Shown here piece by piece: positions 25,310 to 33,758 of a DNA stretch of 64,000 nt (the stretch's first letter is position 1; each line of letters begins with the position of its first letter). The notes below the pieces were generated by a model, which ran no database searches, had not been told where the DNA came from, and saw only the letters and a list, made by a program, of their open reading frames with translations. The stretch lies in assembly GCA_049517675.1 (NCBI GenBank), contig JBEKRV010000014.1, forward strand, positions 1 to 64,000, read 5' to 3'. The position numbers and the translations under genes were made by a program. The DNA comes from Bog-756 sp049517675. Its GTDB lineage: Bacteria > Actinomycetota > Acidimicrobiia > Acidimicrobiales > RAAP-2.

Positions 25310-25336
25310 GCTAGCAGATGACCACTACCTGCTAGC
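25310..25336. promoter_or_regulatory. 8-bp perfect inverted repeat over the transcription start
   Basis: GCTAGCAG and CTGCTAGC flank 11 bases, between the -10 box and the ribosome-binding site. Because the left arm overlaps the expected start point, an operator is more likely than an RNA hairpin. Confidence 0.5.
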
Positions 25337-25349
25337 GAAGGAGCCCGGC

Positions 25350-25778
25350 ATGCCGGAATCGACGACCTCATTCCGAATCGACGACCTCGACCTCTTCGCC
25401 GACTGCACCAAGGCGCAGCTGCGGAGGATCGGTGCGTTGACCTCGTACCTGCACATCCCGAAGGATCACGTACTCATCCGCGAGGGGAGTGTCGGGCGCG
25501 AGTTCATCGTCATCCGCAGTGGATCCGCACGGGTGACCCGGGAGACCGACGGCGGGGTCGCCCACCTGGCCGAAGTCGGCAGCGGGGACTTCCTGGGTGA
25601 GATGGCGCTGCTCAGCGGAACCCGCCGGACGGCGACCGCCACGGCCATCACCGATCTCGAGGTGCTGGTGAGCTCGGTCGGCGAGTTCCGGTCGATCCTC
25701 GAGCTCGCCCCTTCGGTGGCCCACAAGGTCCACCGTGCCTCGGCCGCCCGGGCCTCGAGCCTGGAGATCGCCGCCTGA
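25350..25778 (+). CDS. Cyclic-nucleotide-binding domain protein
   Basis: The 142-residue product is a single Crp-type sensory domain without any DNA-binding domain. LVIREGSVGREFIVIR-type strands lead to the phosphate-binding cassette GDFLGEMALLSGTRRTATAT, which keeps the Glu and Arg that contact the ribose-phosphate of cAMP or cGMP. The protein starts at an ATG with GAAGGAG upstream. It may be a free sensor subunit for a partner elsewhere. The palindrome-rich, A/T-rich promoter suggests tight control. A large non-coding stretch follows. Confidence 0.8.
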   Translation: MPESTTSFRIDDLDLFADCTKAQLRRIGALTSYLHIPKDHVLIREGSVGREFIVIRSGSARVTRETDGGVAHLAEVGSGDFLGEMALLSGTRRTATATAITDLEVLVSSVGEFRSILELAPSVAHKVHRASAARASSLEIAA

Positions 25779-26110
25779 GCGGTTCACCCTTCCCTTCCTG
25801 ACGCGCTGATCGGCGCTCTGCGGGAAGCGATGCACCGGAGCCGATCGACCAGTCGCCCTGTCTCCTGGTCACCCATCGCCGACGAGCACCGTCAGGAGAA
25901 CCGGGGATCCCGGGGGTGGGGCGATTCGGGCCGGTGGCGCCGCACCATCACCCACCGCGGCGGCATGCCGAACGCGGACAGGAACGCCACCTAGGCTCTG
26001 GGGAACAGGACTCCGCACGGCCACCGATGAGTCCGACGGGTCCCGGGTGAGCGTCGCGGGTGCACATGGGGGTGTGGGCCGACAGCCATGGCAACGAGAG
26101 CTGATGAACG
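25779..26110. other. Non-coding stretch, nothing recognised
   Basis: About 330 bases (520 if the carboxypeptidase starts at 26300) lie between the cNMP gene and the next. Reading frames here have poor third-position bias and no homology was recognised. Short G-rich runs occur near 25900-25920, but no clear hairpin with a T-run. Confidence 0.4.
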
Positions 26111-27745
26111 GTGAGCTCCGCAGGTGACGGCCCTCGTGGCAGCACCGGCGCCTACCGACCGGGCGTGGATCGACGCTCTCGGTCGGCGACGCCGGGGCGG
26201 AATCGCACCCCGACGACACCGGATTCCGCTGCCGGACCGGCGTCCTCTGGCGGGAACGCACCCCGCCGTCCCGCCGATCGCGACCTGTCCGGGTCGACCA
26301 TGACGGCCGGTCGGGGTGACCCGGCCGACCCGCCTGCCGCCCACGGACCATCCACCCCGCCCACGGAAACCCCCGATCACCCGCCGGCCCGGTTCCGACA
26401 CGCCCGCCGTCGACCCGCGCGTCGGATCGTGGTCTGGTCGCTGGCGGTCATGGTGGTGCTCGTGGTCTCGGCCGGTCTGATGGCGGTCCAGCGGATCGAC
26501 CACCCGTTACCCCCGCCCACGGTCGCCACCGGTCGGCTCACCGGCTCGGTGGTGCCCGGATCTCCGCCGGCCCCACCCTGGCCGTCCGGTGGCCAGGCCG
26601 CCGTGGACATCCCCGCGCTCGGGTATGCCGAACAGTCCGGGCCAGAGCAGCCCGTGCCCATCGCCTCGTTGACCAAGATGACCACGGCGCTGGTCGTACT
26701 GCGCGACCACCCGGTGCCGCTCGGCAGCAGCGGCCCGACCATCACCGTCACGCCCGACGACGCCACCCAATTCGGCGTGGACCTCGACAACGACGAGACC
26801 AACATCCCTCTGGCCGCCGGGGAGGCACTCACCGAGATGCAGCTCCTCGAGGCCCTCCTCGTCCAATCGGCCAACGATGCGGCGTACACGTTGGCCGCCT
26901 GGGACGCCGGCTCCCAGCAGCCCTTCGTGGACAAGATGAACGCCCTGGCCATCTCGCTCGGTGCGGTCCACTCCCACTACGTGGACGCCAGCGGCTTCGA
27001 CCCCCGGTCCGTGTCGACGGCGGCCGACACGCTGCGCATCGCCGCCGCGGGGATGGCCATCCCGACCTTCGCCAAGGTGGCCGGGATGCCCATGGTGAAC
27101 CTTCCGTGGGTAGGCAACGTCCGCAACATCGTCACCTCGATCGGCACCGACGGGATCGTCGGGGTGAAGTCCGGCTACACCTCCCAGGCCGCCGGTTGCA
27201 TGGTGCTGGCCGGTTTCCGGACCGTGGACGGGCACTCGGTGCTGGTACTCGCCTCGGCCCTCGGACAGAGCGAGCCGGTTCCGGCTCCTCCCCCTCAGGC
27301 GGGCACCGCGTCCGCCGGCACTCCCGCCACCACCGCGCCACCGACCACCACAACGCCGACCGTGCCCTACAGCCCGATCGAGGCGGAGTACCCCCTCCTC
27401 TACACCGAGCCCATCGTGCAGCAGCTGCTCGACACCACCGAGGCGGCCATCGTCCCGGTGACGGTGGTCACCCCCAGCCACCGCGCCGGCATGGCCAGGA
27501 CCGAGTGGGCCGGAACCCGCCTGCTGGAGCCCGTGGTTACCGATCACACCGCGTGGTTGCTCGGCGTGCCGGGCCAGCGGGTCGCCGCCACCATGGACCC
27601 GGCGACGGCGTCCGGCGTCCGGGCCGGTGCCGGATCGGTCGGCGTGGTCCGCTACGCCCTGGGGTCACAGACCGAGACCGTGCCGATCCGTCTCGACCAC
27701 AGCCTTCCCGATCCCGGTTGGTGGTGGAAGGTGCTCCACGACTGA
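26111..27745 (+). CDS. D-alanyl-D-alanine carboxypeptidase (peptidase S11 family)
   Basis: All three penicillin-binding motifs are present: S186-L-T-K189 in PIASLTKMTT, S253-A-N255 in VQSANDAAY, and K353-S-G in VGVKSGYT. A single membrane helix (IVVWSLAVMVVLVVSAGLM, ~106-124) follows a long Pro/Arg-rich cytoplasmic tail, so the enzyme sits outside the cell anchored by its N-terminus. It would trim the terminal D-Ala of peptidoglycan stem peptides. After the catalytic domain comes a Thr/Pro linker and a ~130-residue C-terminal domain ending WWWKVLHD. The GTG at 26111 gives 544 residues. The ATG at 26300 (481 residues) is an equally good start, since the first 63 residues are low-complexity. 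Confidence 0.8.
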   Translation: MSSAGDGPRGSTGAYRPGVDRRSRSATPGRNRTPTTPDSAAGPASSGGNAPRRPADRDLSGSTMTAGRGDPADPPAAHGPSTPPTETPDHPPARFRHARRRPARRIVVWSLAVMVVLVVSAGLMAVQRIDHPLPPPTVATGRLTGSVVPGSPPAPPWPSGGQAAVDIPALGYAEQSGPEQPVPIASLTKMTTALVVLRDHPVPLGSSGPTITVTPDDATQFGVDLDNDETNIPLAAGEALTEMQLLEALLVQSANDAAYTLAAWDAGSQQPFVDKMNALAISLGAVHSHYVDASGFDPRSVSTAADTLRIAAAGMAIPTFAKVAGMPMVNLPWVGNVRNIVTSIGTDGIVGVKSGYTSQAAGCMVLAGFRTVDGHSVLVLASALGQSEPVPAPPPQAGTASAGTPATTAPPTTTTPTVPYSPIEAEYPLLYTEPIVQQLLDTTEAAIVPVTVVTPSHRAGMARTEWAGTRLLEPVVTDHTAWLLGVPGQRVAATMDPATASGVRAGAGSVGVVRYALGSQTETVPIRLDHSLPDPGWWWKVLHD

Positions 27746-27876
27746 GTACGCGCGTCGGGTCTGTGCACCGATACCCCGGGACATCGAGACCGATCGCACC
27801 GGCATGCTGACCGTCTTCCGGGGTTCAGGCCCGACGCGGGATCCCGACCCCGGACGGTCGGACGATCAGCGGGCGA

Positions 27877-28119
27877 TCAGTCGGCCCGGCTGGTGCGGTC
27901 GTCCGAGACCGCGTGACCATGCCCTTCGACGCCGTGCTCCCTGATCCAGTACCGGTCCGGATCGGGGTTGACCAACTTCTCGACGCCGTCCTCGTAGAAC
28001 TTCACGACGTAGGGAGGGCTGCCGTCCTCGTTCGTGACCTCGATGACGGAACCCACCACCTCGGCCAGTCCGGTCAAACGCCCTTGCCTCACCAGCTGGT
28101 CCCCCACTTGCGCCCGCAT
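27877..28119 (-). CDS. DUF1918 protein
   Basis: The 80-residue product starts MRAQVGDQLV at the ATG at 28119 and continues EVVGSVIEVTNEDGSPPYVV then KFYEDGVEKLVNPDPDRYWI. This is the DUF1918 pattern of small beta-barrel (SH3-like) actinobacterial proteins, which usually have about 60-80 residues. The function is unknown. Its usual C-terminal end is extended here by a His/Asp-rich tail. It converges with the carboxypeptidase gene, with no strong terminator between. Confidence 0.75.
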   Translation of the reverse strand: MRAQVGDQLVRQGRLTGLAEVVGSVIEVTNEDGSPPYVVKFYEDGVEKLVNPDPDRYWIREHGVEGHGHAVSDDRTSRAD

Positions 28120-28516
28120 GGTCCGTCCCTTCGTGCCTCGCCCCTCACGGACACCGTACGCCCATATCCGGCCCCGGGACAGGGACGAGGTGTGACGATT
28201 CGAGACGCCCGACCGAGCGATCCGAATTGACACCTGGCTCGCGGCGCACCGGGAGGCCCACGGTCACGGATCGGATCAGCCGACCGACGGTACCGAGCCA
28301 GAGGCTCCCCCGGTCCCCCCCGAGCATCGTTCCTGCCCATGACCGTGGGTCGTTGCTGCCCACGACCCCCCACGCAGGCCGCCGGAACGAGGCAAATGAT
28401 CGGGGGTAGGGTGGTCGGAGGATCCCGGGCCGGGGAATGGGGCCGGGGATCGCGGGACGGGGGTCGCCGACTTTCCTCGGTGTGACGCCGCACCCGGTGA
28501 TCTCGACAGCAGAGGG
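28120..28516. other. Long divergent intergenic region with one small hairpin
   Basis: About 400 bases separate the DUF1918 gene and the copper monooxygenase, which diverge. GGGTCGT (28347-28353) and ACGACCC (28362-28368) form a 7-bp perfect stem. It may lie in the monooxygenase leader. No open frame with coding bias was found. Confidence 0.35.
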
Positions 28517-29815
28517 ATGGGAGGGACCGTGCTCGACGCCCGACACAGGACAGTGCTGACCCGACGATCCCGGGTGGCCACGGTGCTGGCCCTGGTGGTG
28601 GCCGTGGTGGCGGCGGGCCTCGGCGTCGTCCTGGCCAGTCCGTCGGCCCAGGCCGGCCCGCAACGGATCGACGGCCAGCCGGTGTCGACCCTCGACCTGA
28701 CCATGCCCCATCCGTACAAGCCGGTGTTCACCAACGGCAGCACCGACGACTACCACTGCATCCTCCTCAACCCCCACGTCACCAAGAACTCCTACATCGT
28801 GGCGTCCCAGTTCCACCCCGGCTCGGGACCCGCCACCGTCGAGGTGCACCACGCCATCCTCTTCCTCGTCCCGCCCGACGAGGTGGCGACGGCCGAAGCG
28901 AACAATCCGGGGAACAAGGGTTGGAGCTGCTTCGGCGAGTCCCCCCTCGACGGGAACAGCCTGGCCGGGCTGGGCGAATTCCCGTGGCTCAGCGCCTGGG
29001 CACCTGGCGCCGGGACGGACAACGAACCTCTGACGACCGGGACCCCGCTGCCGGCCGGGAGCATGGTCATCATGCAGGTCCACTTCAACGGCCTGGTCGG
29101 GGACAGGCCGGACCAGCCGTGGCTGCAGCTGAAGACGGTGCCGGCAGCCGCCGACCTCCGCCCGGAGAGCCAGACCATCGACATCGCGCCGCCCGACTAC
29201 GGCTGCCCGGCCGGGGTCACGGGTCCACTGTGCAGTCGACCGGCGGCCTTGGCCTACCTGGGCCAGCGGTTCGGTGAGGGTGCCGTGACCTTCGACAACC
29301 TCATCGAGTCCGTCTGCGGGCGGAACCCGGTCGACCCGCCGACCAGCGACACCACCCAGTGCACCTGGCCCGTCTACCAATCGGGTTACGTCGTCCGCCT
29401 CGCGGCCCACATGCACCTGACCGGTGTGAGCGAACGGATCATCCTCAACCCGGGGACCCCGAGCCAGCAGACCCTCCTCGACGTTCCCGACTTCAACTTC
29501 CACTACCAGCGGGGCTACAACCTGGCCCACTGGGTCAAGGTCGTCCCGGGCGACAACATCGAGGTGAGCTGCACCTACGACCCCGCGGTGCGCGAGGAGC
29601 TGCCCCAGCTCCGCAAGCTCCCACCCCGGTACGTGGTGTGGGGGGACGGCTCGTCCGACGAGATGTGCCTCGGCCTGATCTCCATGGTGCCCCTCGACCC
29701 GAACGCACCCACCAACTGGACCGGGCACGGCAACCTCTACGGCCACGGCGGCTATCACGGAGCTCCTGGTGGATCCCCCTCCACGAAGCCGTCGACCGCG
29801 GCCTCGACGTCCTGA
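28517..29815 (+). CDS. Secreted copper type II monooxygenase (PHM/DBH-like)
   Basis: The 432-residue product has a signal or anchor helix (VATVLALVVAVVAAGLGVVL, cleavage near SAQAG). It then shows both domains of the peptidylglycine/dopamine monooxygenase fold. All expected copper ligands can be seen: H111-H112 (VEVHHAILFLV) and H189 (IMQVHFNG) for the first copper, and H298, H300 (AAHMHLTG) and M383 (DEMC) for the second. Paired cysteines fit an exported protein. Family members hydroxylate C-H bonds with O2 and a reductant such as ascorbate. A Ser/Thr/Pro tail with a Gly/His patch ends the chain. The adjoining COG4315 lipoprotein gene starts 35 bp downstream. Confidence 0.8.
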   Translation: MGGTVLDARHRTVLTRRSRVATVLALVVAVVAAGLGVVLASPSAQAGPQRIDGQPVSTLDLTMPHPYKPVFTNGSTDDYHCILLNPHVTKNSYIVASQFHPGSGPATVEVHHAILFLVPPDEVATAEANNPGNKGWSCFGESPLDGNSLAGLGEFPWLSAWAPGAGTDNEPLTTGTPLPAGSMVIMQVHFNGLVGDRPDQPWLQLKTVPAAADLRPESQTIDIAPPDYGCPAGVTGPLCSRPAALAYLGQRFGEGAVTFDNLIESVCGRNPVDPPTSDTTQCTWPVYQSGYVVRLAAHMHLTGVSERIILNPGTPSQQTLLDVPDFNFHYQRGYNLAHWVKVVPGDNIEVSCTYDPAVREELPQLRKLPPRYVVWGDGSSDEMCLGLISMVPLDPNAPTNWTGHGNLYGHGGYHGAPGGSPSTKPSTAASTS

Positions 29816-29850
29816 GCGATCCCGAACGCTCGATCCGAGAGGCGCTACCC

Positions 29851-30489
29851 ATGCCCCTGCACGACCACACCGTGGATCCCGCCGACGGGGTCGCCCGCCG
29901 CCCTTCCGGAACCCGGGGGAGACGCCAGCGGTCCGGCCTGTTGACCGCCGCCGTCCTGGTCGCCCTCGGCCCCGGACTGGCCGCCTGCAGCACCTCGTCG
30001 ACCACGACCACCACGACGACGGCATCCTCCACGACCACCACGACCGCGGCGACCACCACGACATCCGGAGTGGCCGCCACCCCCGCGCCCACCTCGGGTG
30101 CCGCGCCCCTCTACGAGGTGAAGACCGGCACGGTGCCCGGGCTCGGCACCGTCCTCGTGGCCGGCAACGGCTTCACCCTCTACCTGTTCGTCCCGGACAA
30201 GCAGACCGGGGTGTCGACCTGCTACGGCGGGTGTGCCTCGGCGTGGCCTCCGCTGCTACTGACCGGCACCGATGCCCCCGTCTACGGTCCCGGGGTGGAG
30301 CCCGCGCTCCTCGGCACCACGAAGCGGACCGACGGCACCCTCCAGGTGACCTACAACGGGTGGCCCCTCTATCTCTGGCAAGGGGACTCGGTGCCCGGCC
30401 AGGCCACCGGCCAGGGCATCAACAGCACCGGCGGGCTGTGGTACGTGCTGAACACGGCCGGGAAAGAGATCACGGCAAAGGCTTCGTAG
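29851..30489 (+). CDS. COG4315-type lipoprotein (secreted repeat of unknown function)
   Basis: The 212-residue product has an Arg-rich start and a lipoprotein signal with the lipobox in LGPGLAACST. A Thr-rich linker of ~40 residues is followed by two COG4315 repeats: GLGTVLVAGNGFTLYLFVPD with STCYGGCASAWPPLL, and GTTKRTDGTLQVTYNGWPLY with LWQGDSVPGQATGQGI. These repeats bind small molecules or metals at the cell surface and often accompany redox proteins. GAGAGG lies upstream of the ATG. It is probably in one transcript with the copper monooxygenase and might serve it as an electron or copper carrier; this is inference. Confidence 0.75.
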   Translation: MPLHDHTVDPADGVARRPSGTRGRRQRSGLLTAAVLVALGPGLAACSTSSTTTTTTTASSTTTTTAATTTTSGVAATPAPTSGAAPLYEVKTGTVPGLGTVLVAGNGFTLYLFVPDKQTGVSTCYGGCASAWPPLLLTGTDAPVYGPGVEPALLGTTKRTDGTLQVTYNGWPLYLWQGDSVPGQATGQGINSTGGLWYVLNTAGKEITAKAS

Positions 30490-30602
30490 GCACGCCCGGT
30501 CGCTCCGGACCCGAGCGAGCTCGTGACCCGGACCCGTCCGGCGCCGGTCGACACGCTGTGCCAGTCGGCCGTTTCCCCCTGATCCGCCCTTCGGGGGCGC
30601 CT

Positions 30603-31217
30603 TCAGTCCGACGGCGGGTCATCGTCGGCCACCTCCGGCAGTCGGTGAGCGTGCCGGATCCCATCGGTCAAGGTCAGCGCCCACGGCAGGCGGACGTCAT
30701 CCAGACCGACGGCCACGATCAACTGACACAGCATGCCGAAGGCCACGACACGCTGCACCTGCGCATCGTCGGCGCGGGACCGCACCTGTAGCGAATCGAC
30801 CAATTTGGCGAGCCCGCGCCGGACGGCGTCCCGGATCTCGGGGACGTCAGCGACGCTCTGGGCATGTACCTGGATCATGATCAAGCTGCGATCGGCGATC
30901 AGGTCGGCGTAGGCATCCTTCATCGCTGCGAGCACAGCTTCAGGCGACCCACCGGGAACTCGATCGGCGGCTTCCGCCAGTGCTGCGGCGACGCGATCGT
31001 TGCATCGGTCGACGACGGAGACGAAGAGCTCCAATTTCGATCCGAACAGACGCATGACATAGCCCTGCGAGATGCCGGTCGCCTCGGCCACGTCGACGAT
31101 CGTCGTGGCGTAGTACCCGGTTCGGGCGAACACCTCGGTGGCCGCGCGCAGAACTTGCTGCCGTCGGACCTGCGCCGTGGAGCGGTTACCTGCGGAGTGG
31201 ACCATGAACGTGACCAT
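30603..31217 (-). CDS. TetR-family transcriptional regulator
   Basis: The 204-residue product has a complete HTH: RRQQVLRAATEVFARTGYYA, then TTIVDVAEATGISQGYVMRL and FGSKLELF. A helical ligand domain containing SLIMIQVHAQSVADVPEIRD follows. It would act as a repressor of a nearby or distant catabolic gene. The gene has no operon partner: about 170 bp separate it from the TetR gene upstream on the same strand. An ATG at 31205 is an alternative start. Confidence 0.8.
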   Translation of the reverse strand: MVTFMVHSAGNRSTAQVRRQQVLRAATEVFARTGYYATTIVDVAEATGISQGYVMRLFGSKLELFVSVVDRCNDRVAAALAEAADRVPGGSPEAVLAAMKDAYADLIADRSLIMIQVHAQSVADVPEIRDAVRRGLAKLVDSLQVRSRADDAQVQRVVAFGMLCQLIVAVGLDDVRLPWALTLTDGIRHAHRLPEVADDDPPSD

Positions 31218-31388
31218 CTACTCGGATGCGGGGAAGGACAACAGGCTACGGCCCGAGGCCCGGCATGCCGACGTCCTTCCAGCTGCGTCTCTCGATGCCA
31301 CCGCTCGACGGTCGCCCGATCGTGCGGCGGACCCGGACGATCCGATCGCGTCGCGACCGATCACGTGGAACTCTCGGATCTCCGGCAT

Positions 31389-32048
31389 CTATCGGGACGT
31401 ACCGTCTTCTCCCGGGCCGAAGAGGAGTCTCGTGACCACGTCGGCATGCACCTCGACAGCGTCACGCTCCAGCGGGTCGAACCCGCCCAGTCTCCGGCAT
31501 TCGGGTGCGAGGACGAAGATGGTGGCCGCTGCGCCCGTGATCACGTAGTACAGATTGGTGGCCGGGACTGCGGGCACTCTGCCGAGCTCGACGAGCCGCG
31601 AGAACAGCGCCGCGGTCATCTCGTAGAGGGGGCGGATGTGCCGGTCGACGAGCCAGTCGATCCGGGTGCCGTCGACCTTGCACTCCTGCATCATGATGCG
31701 GTGCAGCTGCGGGTGGGCAGCGGAGAAGTAGATGAACTCCCGCACGACCAGCTTCGCCGCCGACAGCTCGTCCACGCCGCGCAGGCCCTCCACCCGGGCC
31801 GAGAGCGCCCGGTCGAGCTCTCCGAAGAGGCGGTCCACCGAAGCCTGCCAGAGGTACTCCTTCGAGCGGAAATGGTAGTTGAGCAGCGGCTGGGTGACAC
31901 CGGCCCTCGCGGCGATCTCCCGGGTGGTCGCGCCTTCGAAGGACCGTTCGGAGAACAGGTCGAGGGCGGCGGCCAGGATCCGGTCCCGGGTGCCGTCGGC
32001 CGAGGGTCGGGTGGTCCGGGCAGCCGTCGTCGATGCCGGGGACGCCAT
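31389..32048 (-). CDS. TetR-family regulator of the aromatic cluster
   Basis: The 219-residue product has the TetR HTH (TRDRILAAALDLFSERSFEG, TTREIAARAGVTQPLLNYHF, RSKEYLW) and a TetR_C-type ligand domain with VREFIYFSAAHPQLHRIMMQ. It diverges from the flavin hydroxylase at 32151, and a perfect 9-bp-arm palindrome lies between them, so it very probably represses that operon and itself. The start at 32048 is chosen as the ATG nearest the HTH; in-frame starts at 32066 and 32057 exist. Confidence 0.85.
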   Translation of the reverse strand: MASPASTTAARTTRPSADGTRDRILAAALDLFSERSFEGATTREIAARAGVTQPLLNYHFRSKEYLWQASVDRLFGELDRALSARVEGLRGVDELSAAKLVVREFIYFSAAHPQLHRIMMQECKVDGTRIDWLVDRHIRPLYEMTAALFSRLVELGRVPAVPATNLYYVITGAAATIFVLAPECRRLGGFDPLERDAVEVHADVVTRLLFGPGEDGTSR

Positions 32049-32086
32049 GTCATCCATCCTAATCATCCGATCTGTATATTGACACT

Positions 32087-32108
32087 TATCTGATCGTATG
32101 ATCAGATA
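32087..32108. promoter_or_regulatory. TetR operator-like palindrome
   Basis: TATCTGATC and GATCAGATA flank four bases (gtat) in a perfect 22-base inverted repeat. It lies between the divergent TetR (32048) and hydroxylase (32151) starts. A TTGACA sits just upstream at 32079-32084 on the plus strand, so bound TetR would cover the promoter core. Confidence 0.7.
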
Positions 32109-32150
32109 CTAACGGCGTTCGGCGAATCGCCGCGGACGTGGGAGGGAGCG

Positions 32151-33758
32151 ATGACCGACACCGAGAGCTACGACGTGGCCGTCATCGGCCTGGGCCCGGT
32201 CGGCGGCGTCCTGGCATGCCTCCTCGGATGCCGCGGACACCGGGTGGTCGTGATCGAGCGCCACGCCTCGCCGTACCCTCTCCCCCGCGCCGTGCACTTC
32301 GACCACGAGATCGGGCGGATCCTGCAGGCCTGCGGACTCGGCCCGGATCTCGGTGCGATCACCGAGTCGGCCGACGTCTACGAGTGGCGCAACGGCAGCG
32401 GCCAGGTGCTGCTCCGCTTCGCCACCGAGGGGATGGGACCGTCGGGATGGCCCGCAGCCAACATGTTCTGGCAGCCCGCTCTCGAGGCCCTGATCGAGCA
32501 TGCCGCGGCCGCCTGGCCGACGGTGAGCGTGCGCCGGGGATGGCAGCTGGAGGGAGTGGAACAGACGTCCGAGGCGGTATCGCTCAGCCTGCGACGCACC
32601 AGGATCGTCGAGCAGGCCGACGGCCGGCGCGAGGAGGAGCCCACGGGCGACCGCCATTCCATCGCCGCCCGCTACGTCGTCGGCTGCGACGGTGCCAACA
32701 GCACCGTGCGCGAGCTCCTCGGGACGACGATGACCGACCTCGGGTTCTACTACGACTGGCTGATCGTCGATGTCGACCTCCACGAGCCACGGGTGTTCGA
32801 CCCGTTGAACGTGCAGATCTGCGACCCGGACCGCCCGACGACGGTCGTCTCGGGTGGCCCGGGTCGGCGGCGGTGGGAGTTCATGCGCCTCCCGCACGAA
32901 TCGATCGACGAGCTCAACGACGCCGCCCGTGCCTGGGAACTCCTGGCACCGTGGGACGTGACCCCGGAGAATGCCACGCTCGAACGTCATGCGGTCTACA
33001 CGTTCCAGGCCAAGTGGGCCGAGAACTGGCGGGTGGGGCGGGTCTTCCTCGCCGGCGACGCCGCCCACCTGACGCCACCCTTCGCCGGACAGGGCATGTG
33101 CGCCGGGCTCCGTGATGCCACCAACCTGGCATGGAAGCTCGACATGGTGCTGTCGGCACACGCCTCCGATGCCGTTCTGGACGCCTACGGCACCGAGCGT
33201 GCGGTGAACGCCCGGACGCTCATCGAGTTCGCGGTCGAACTGGGCAAGGTGATCTGCGTCGCCGACGCGGACGAGGCCGCCCAGCGCGACGAGGCGATGG
33301 CGGCGGCCATGGCCGGCGTGGACAGCCAGCCCATCCCCGACCTGCCCGGGGTGAGCGGCGGCATCGTCTCGCCGGGGGACCCCGTCGCCGGCTCGCTCTT
33401 CGTCCAGGGACGTGTCCGCTCCGGCGCCCGGATCGACCGTTTCGACGACGTCTTCGGCCCCGGGTGGCGGTTGGTCACCCTCGACGCCGAGTTGGCCAAC
33501 TCGTTGCCGGCCGACATCGCCGAGTGGTTCGACGCCGTCGGCGGACGGATCGTCACCATCGGCACGGACGCCGACGACGTCGACGGCACCTACGCGGCCT
33601 GGTTCAGCGGACACGGCGTCAGCACGGCGCTCCAGCGACCCGATTTCTATCTGTTCGGCACTGCTGTCGACACCACCGGCGCGGCCGCGCTGGTGGCTTC
33701 GCTGCAGGCAATGCTCGGCGCCGGCGACGGGCCGACCGACGGAGGTGAGGCACCATGA
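32151..33758 (+). CDS. FAD-dependent aromatic hydroxylase (MhpA-like)
   Basis: The 535-residue class A flavoprotein monooxygenase has the FAD motif VAVIGLGPVGGVLACLLG at ~10-27, the DG motif YVVGCDGANSTVRELL, and the second FAD motif RVFLAGDAAHLTPPFAGQGM. A thioredoxin-like C-terminal domain ends the chain, as in 3-(3-hydroxyphenyl)propionate hydroxylase. It would add a hydroxyl group ortho to an existing phenol OH using NAD(P)H and O2. GGGAGGGAG precedes the ATG. It is the first gene of a coupled operon (ATGA overlap with the next gene) that supplies a catechol for the dioxygenase at 34606. Confidence 0.85.
   Translation: MTDTESYDVAVIGLGPVGGVLACLLGCRGHRVVVIERHASPYPLPRAVHFDHEIGRILQACGLGPDLGAITESADVYEWRNGSGQVLLRFATEGMGPSGWPAANMFWQPALEALIEHAAAAWPTVSVRRGWQLEGVEQTSEAVSLSLRRTRIVEQADGRREEEPTGDRHSIAARYVVGCDGANSTVRELLGTTMTDLGFYYDWLIVDVDLHEPRVFDPLNVQICDPDRPTTVVSGGPGRRRWEFMRLPHESIDELNDAARAWELLAPWDVTPENATLERHAVYTFQAKWAENWRVGRVFLAGDAAHLTPPFAGQGMCAGLRDATNLAWKLDMVLSAHASDAVLDAYGTERAVNARTLIEFAVELGKVICVADADEAAQRDEAMAAAMAGVDSQPIPDLPGVSGGIVSPGDPVAGSLFVQGRVRSGARIDRFDDVFGPGWRLVTLDAELANSLPADIAEWFDAVGGRIVTIGTDADDVDGTYAAWFSGHGVSTALQRPDFYLFGTAVDTTGAAALVASLQAMLGAGDGPTDGGEAP

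Noticed and set aside
31218..31388. Possible small gene between the two TetR genes
   Set aside because: No frame has coding bias or a start signal, and nothing was recognised.
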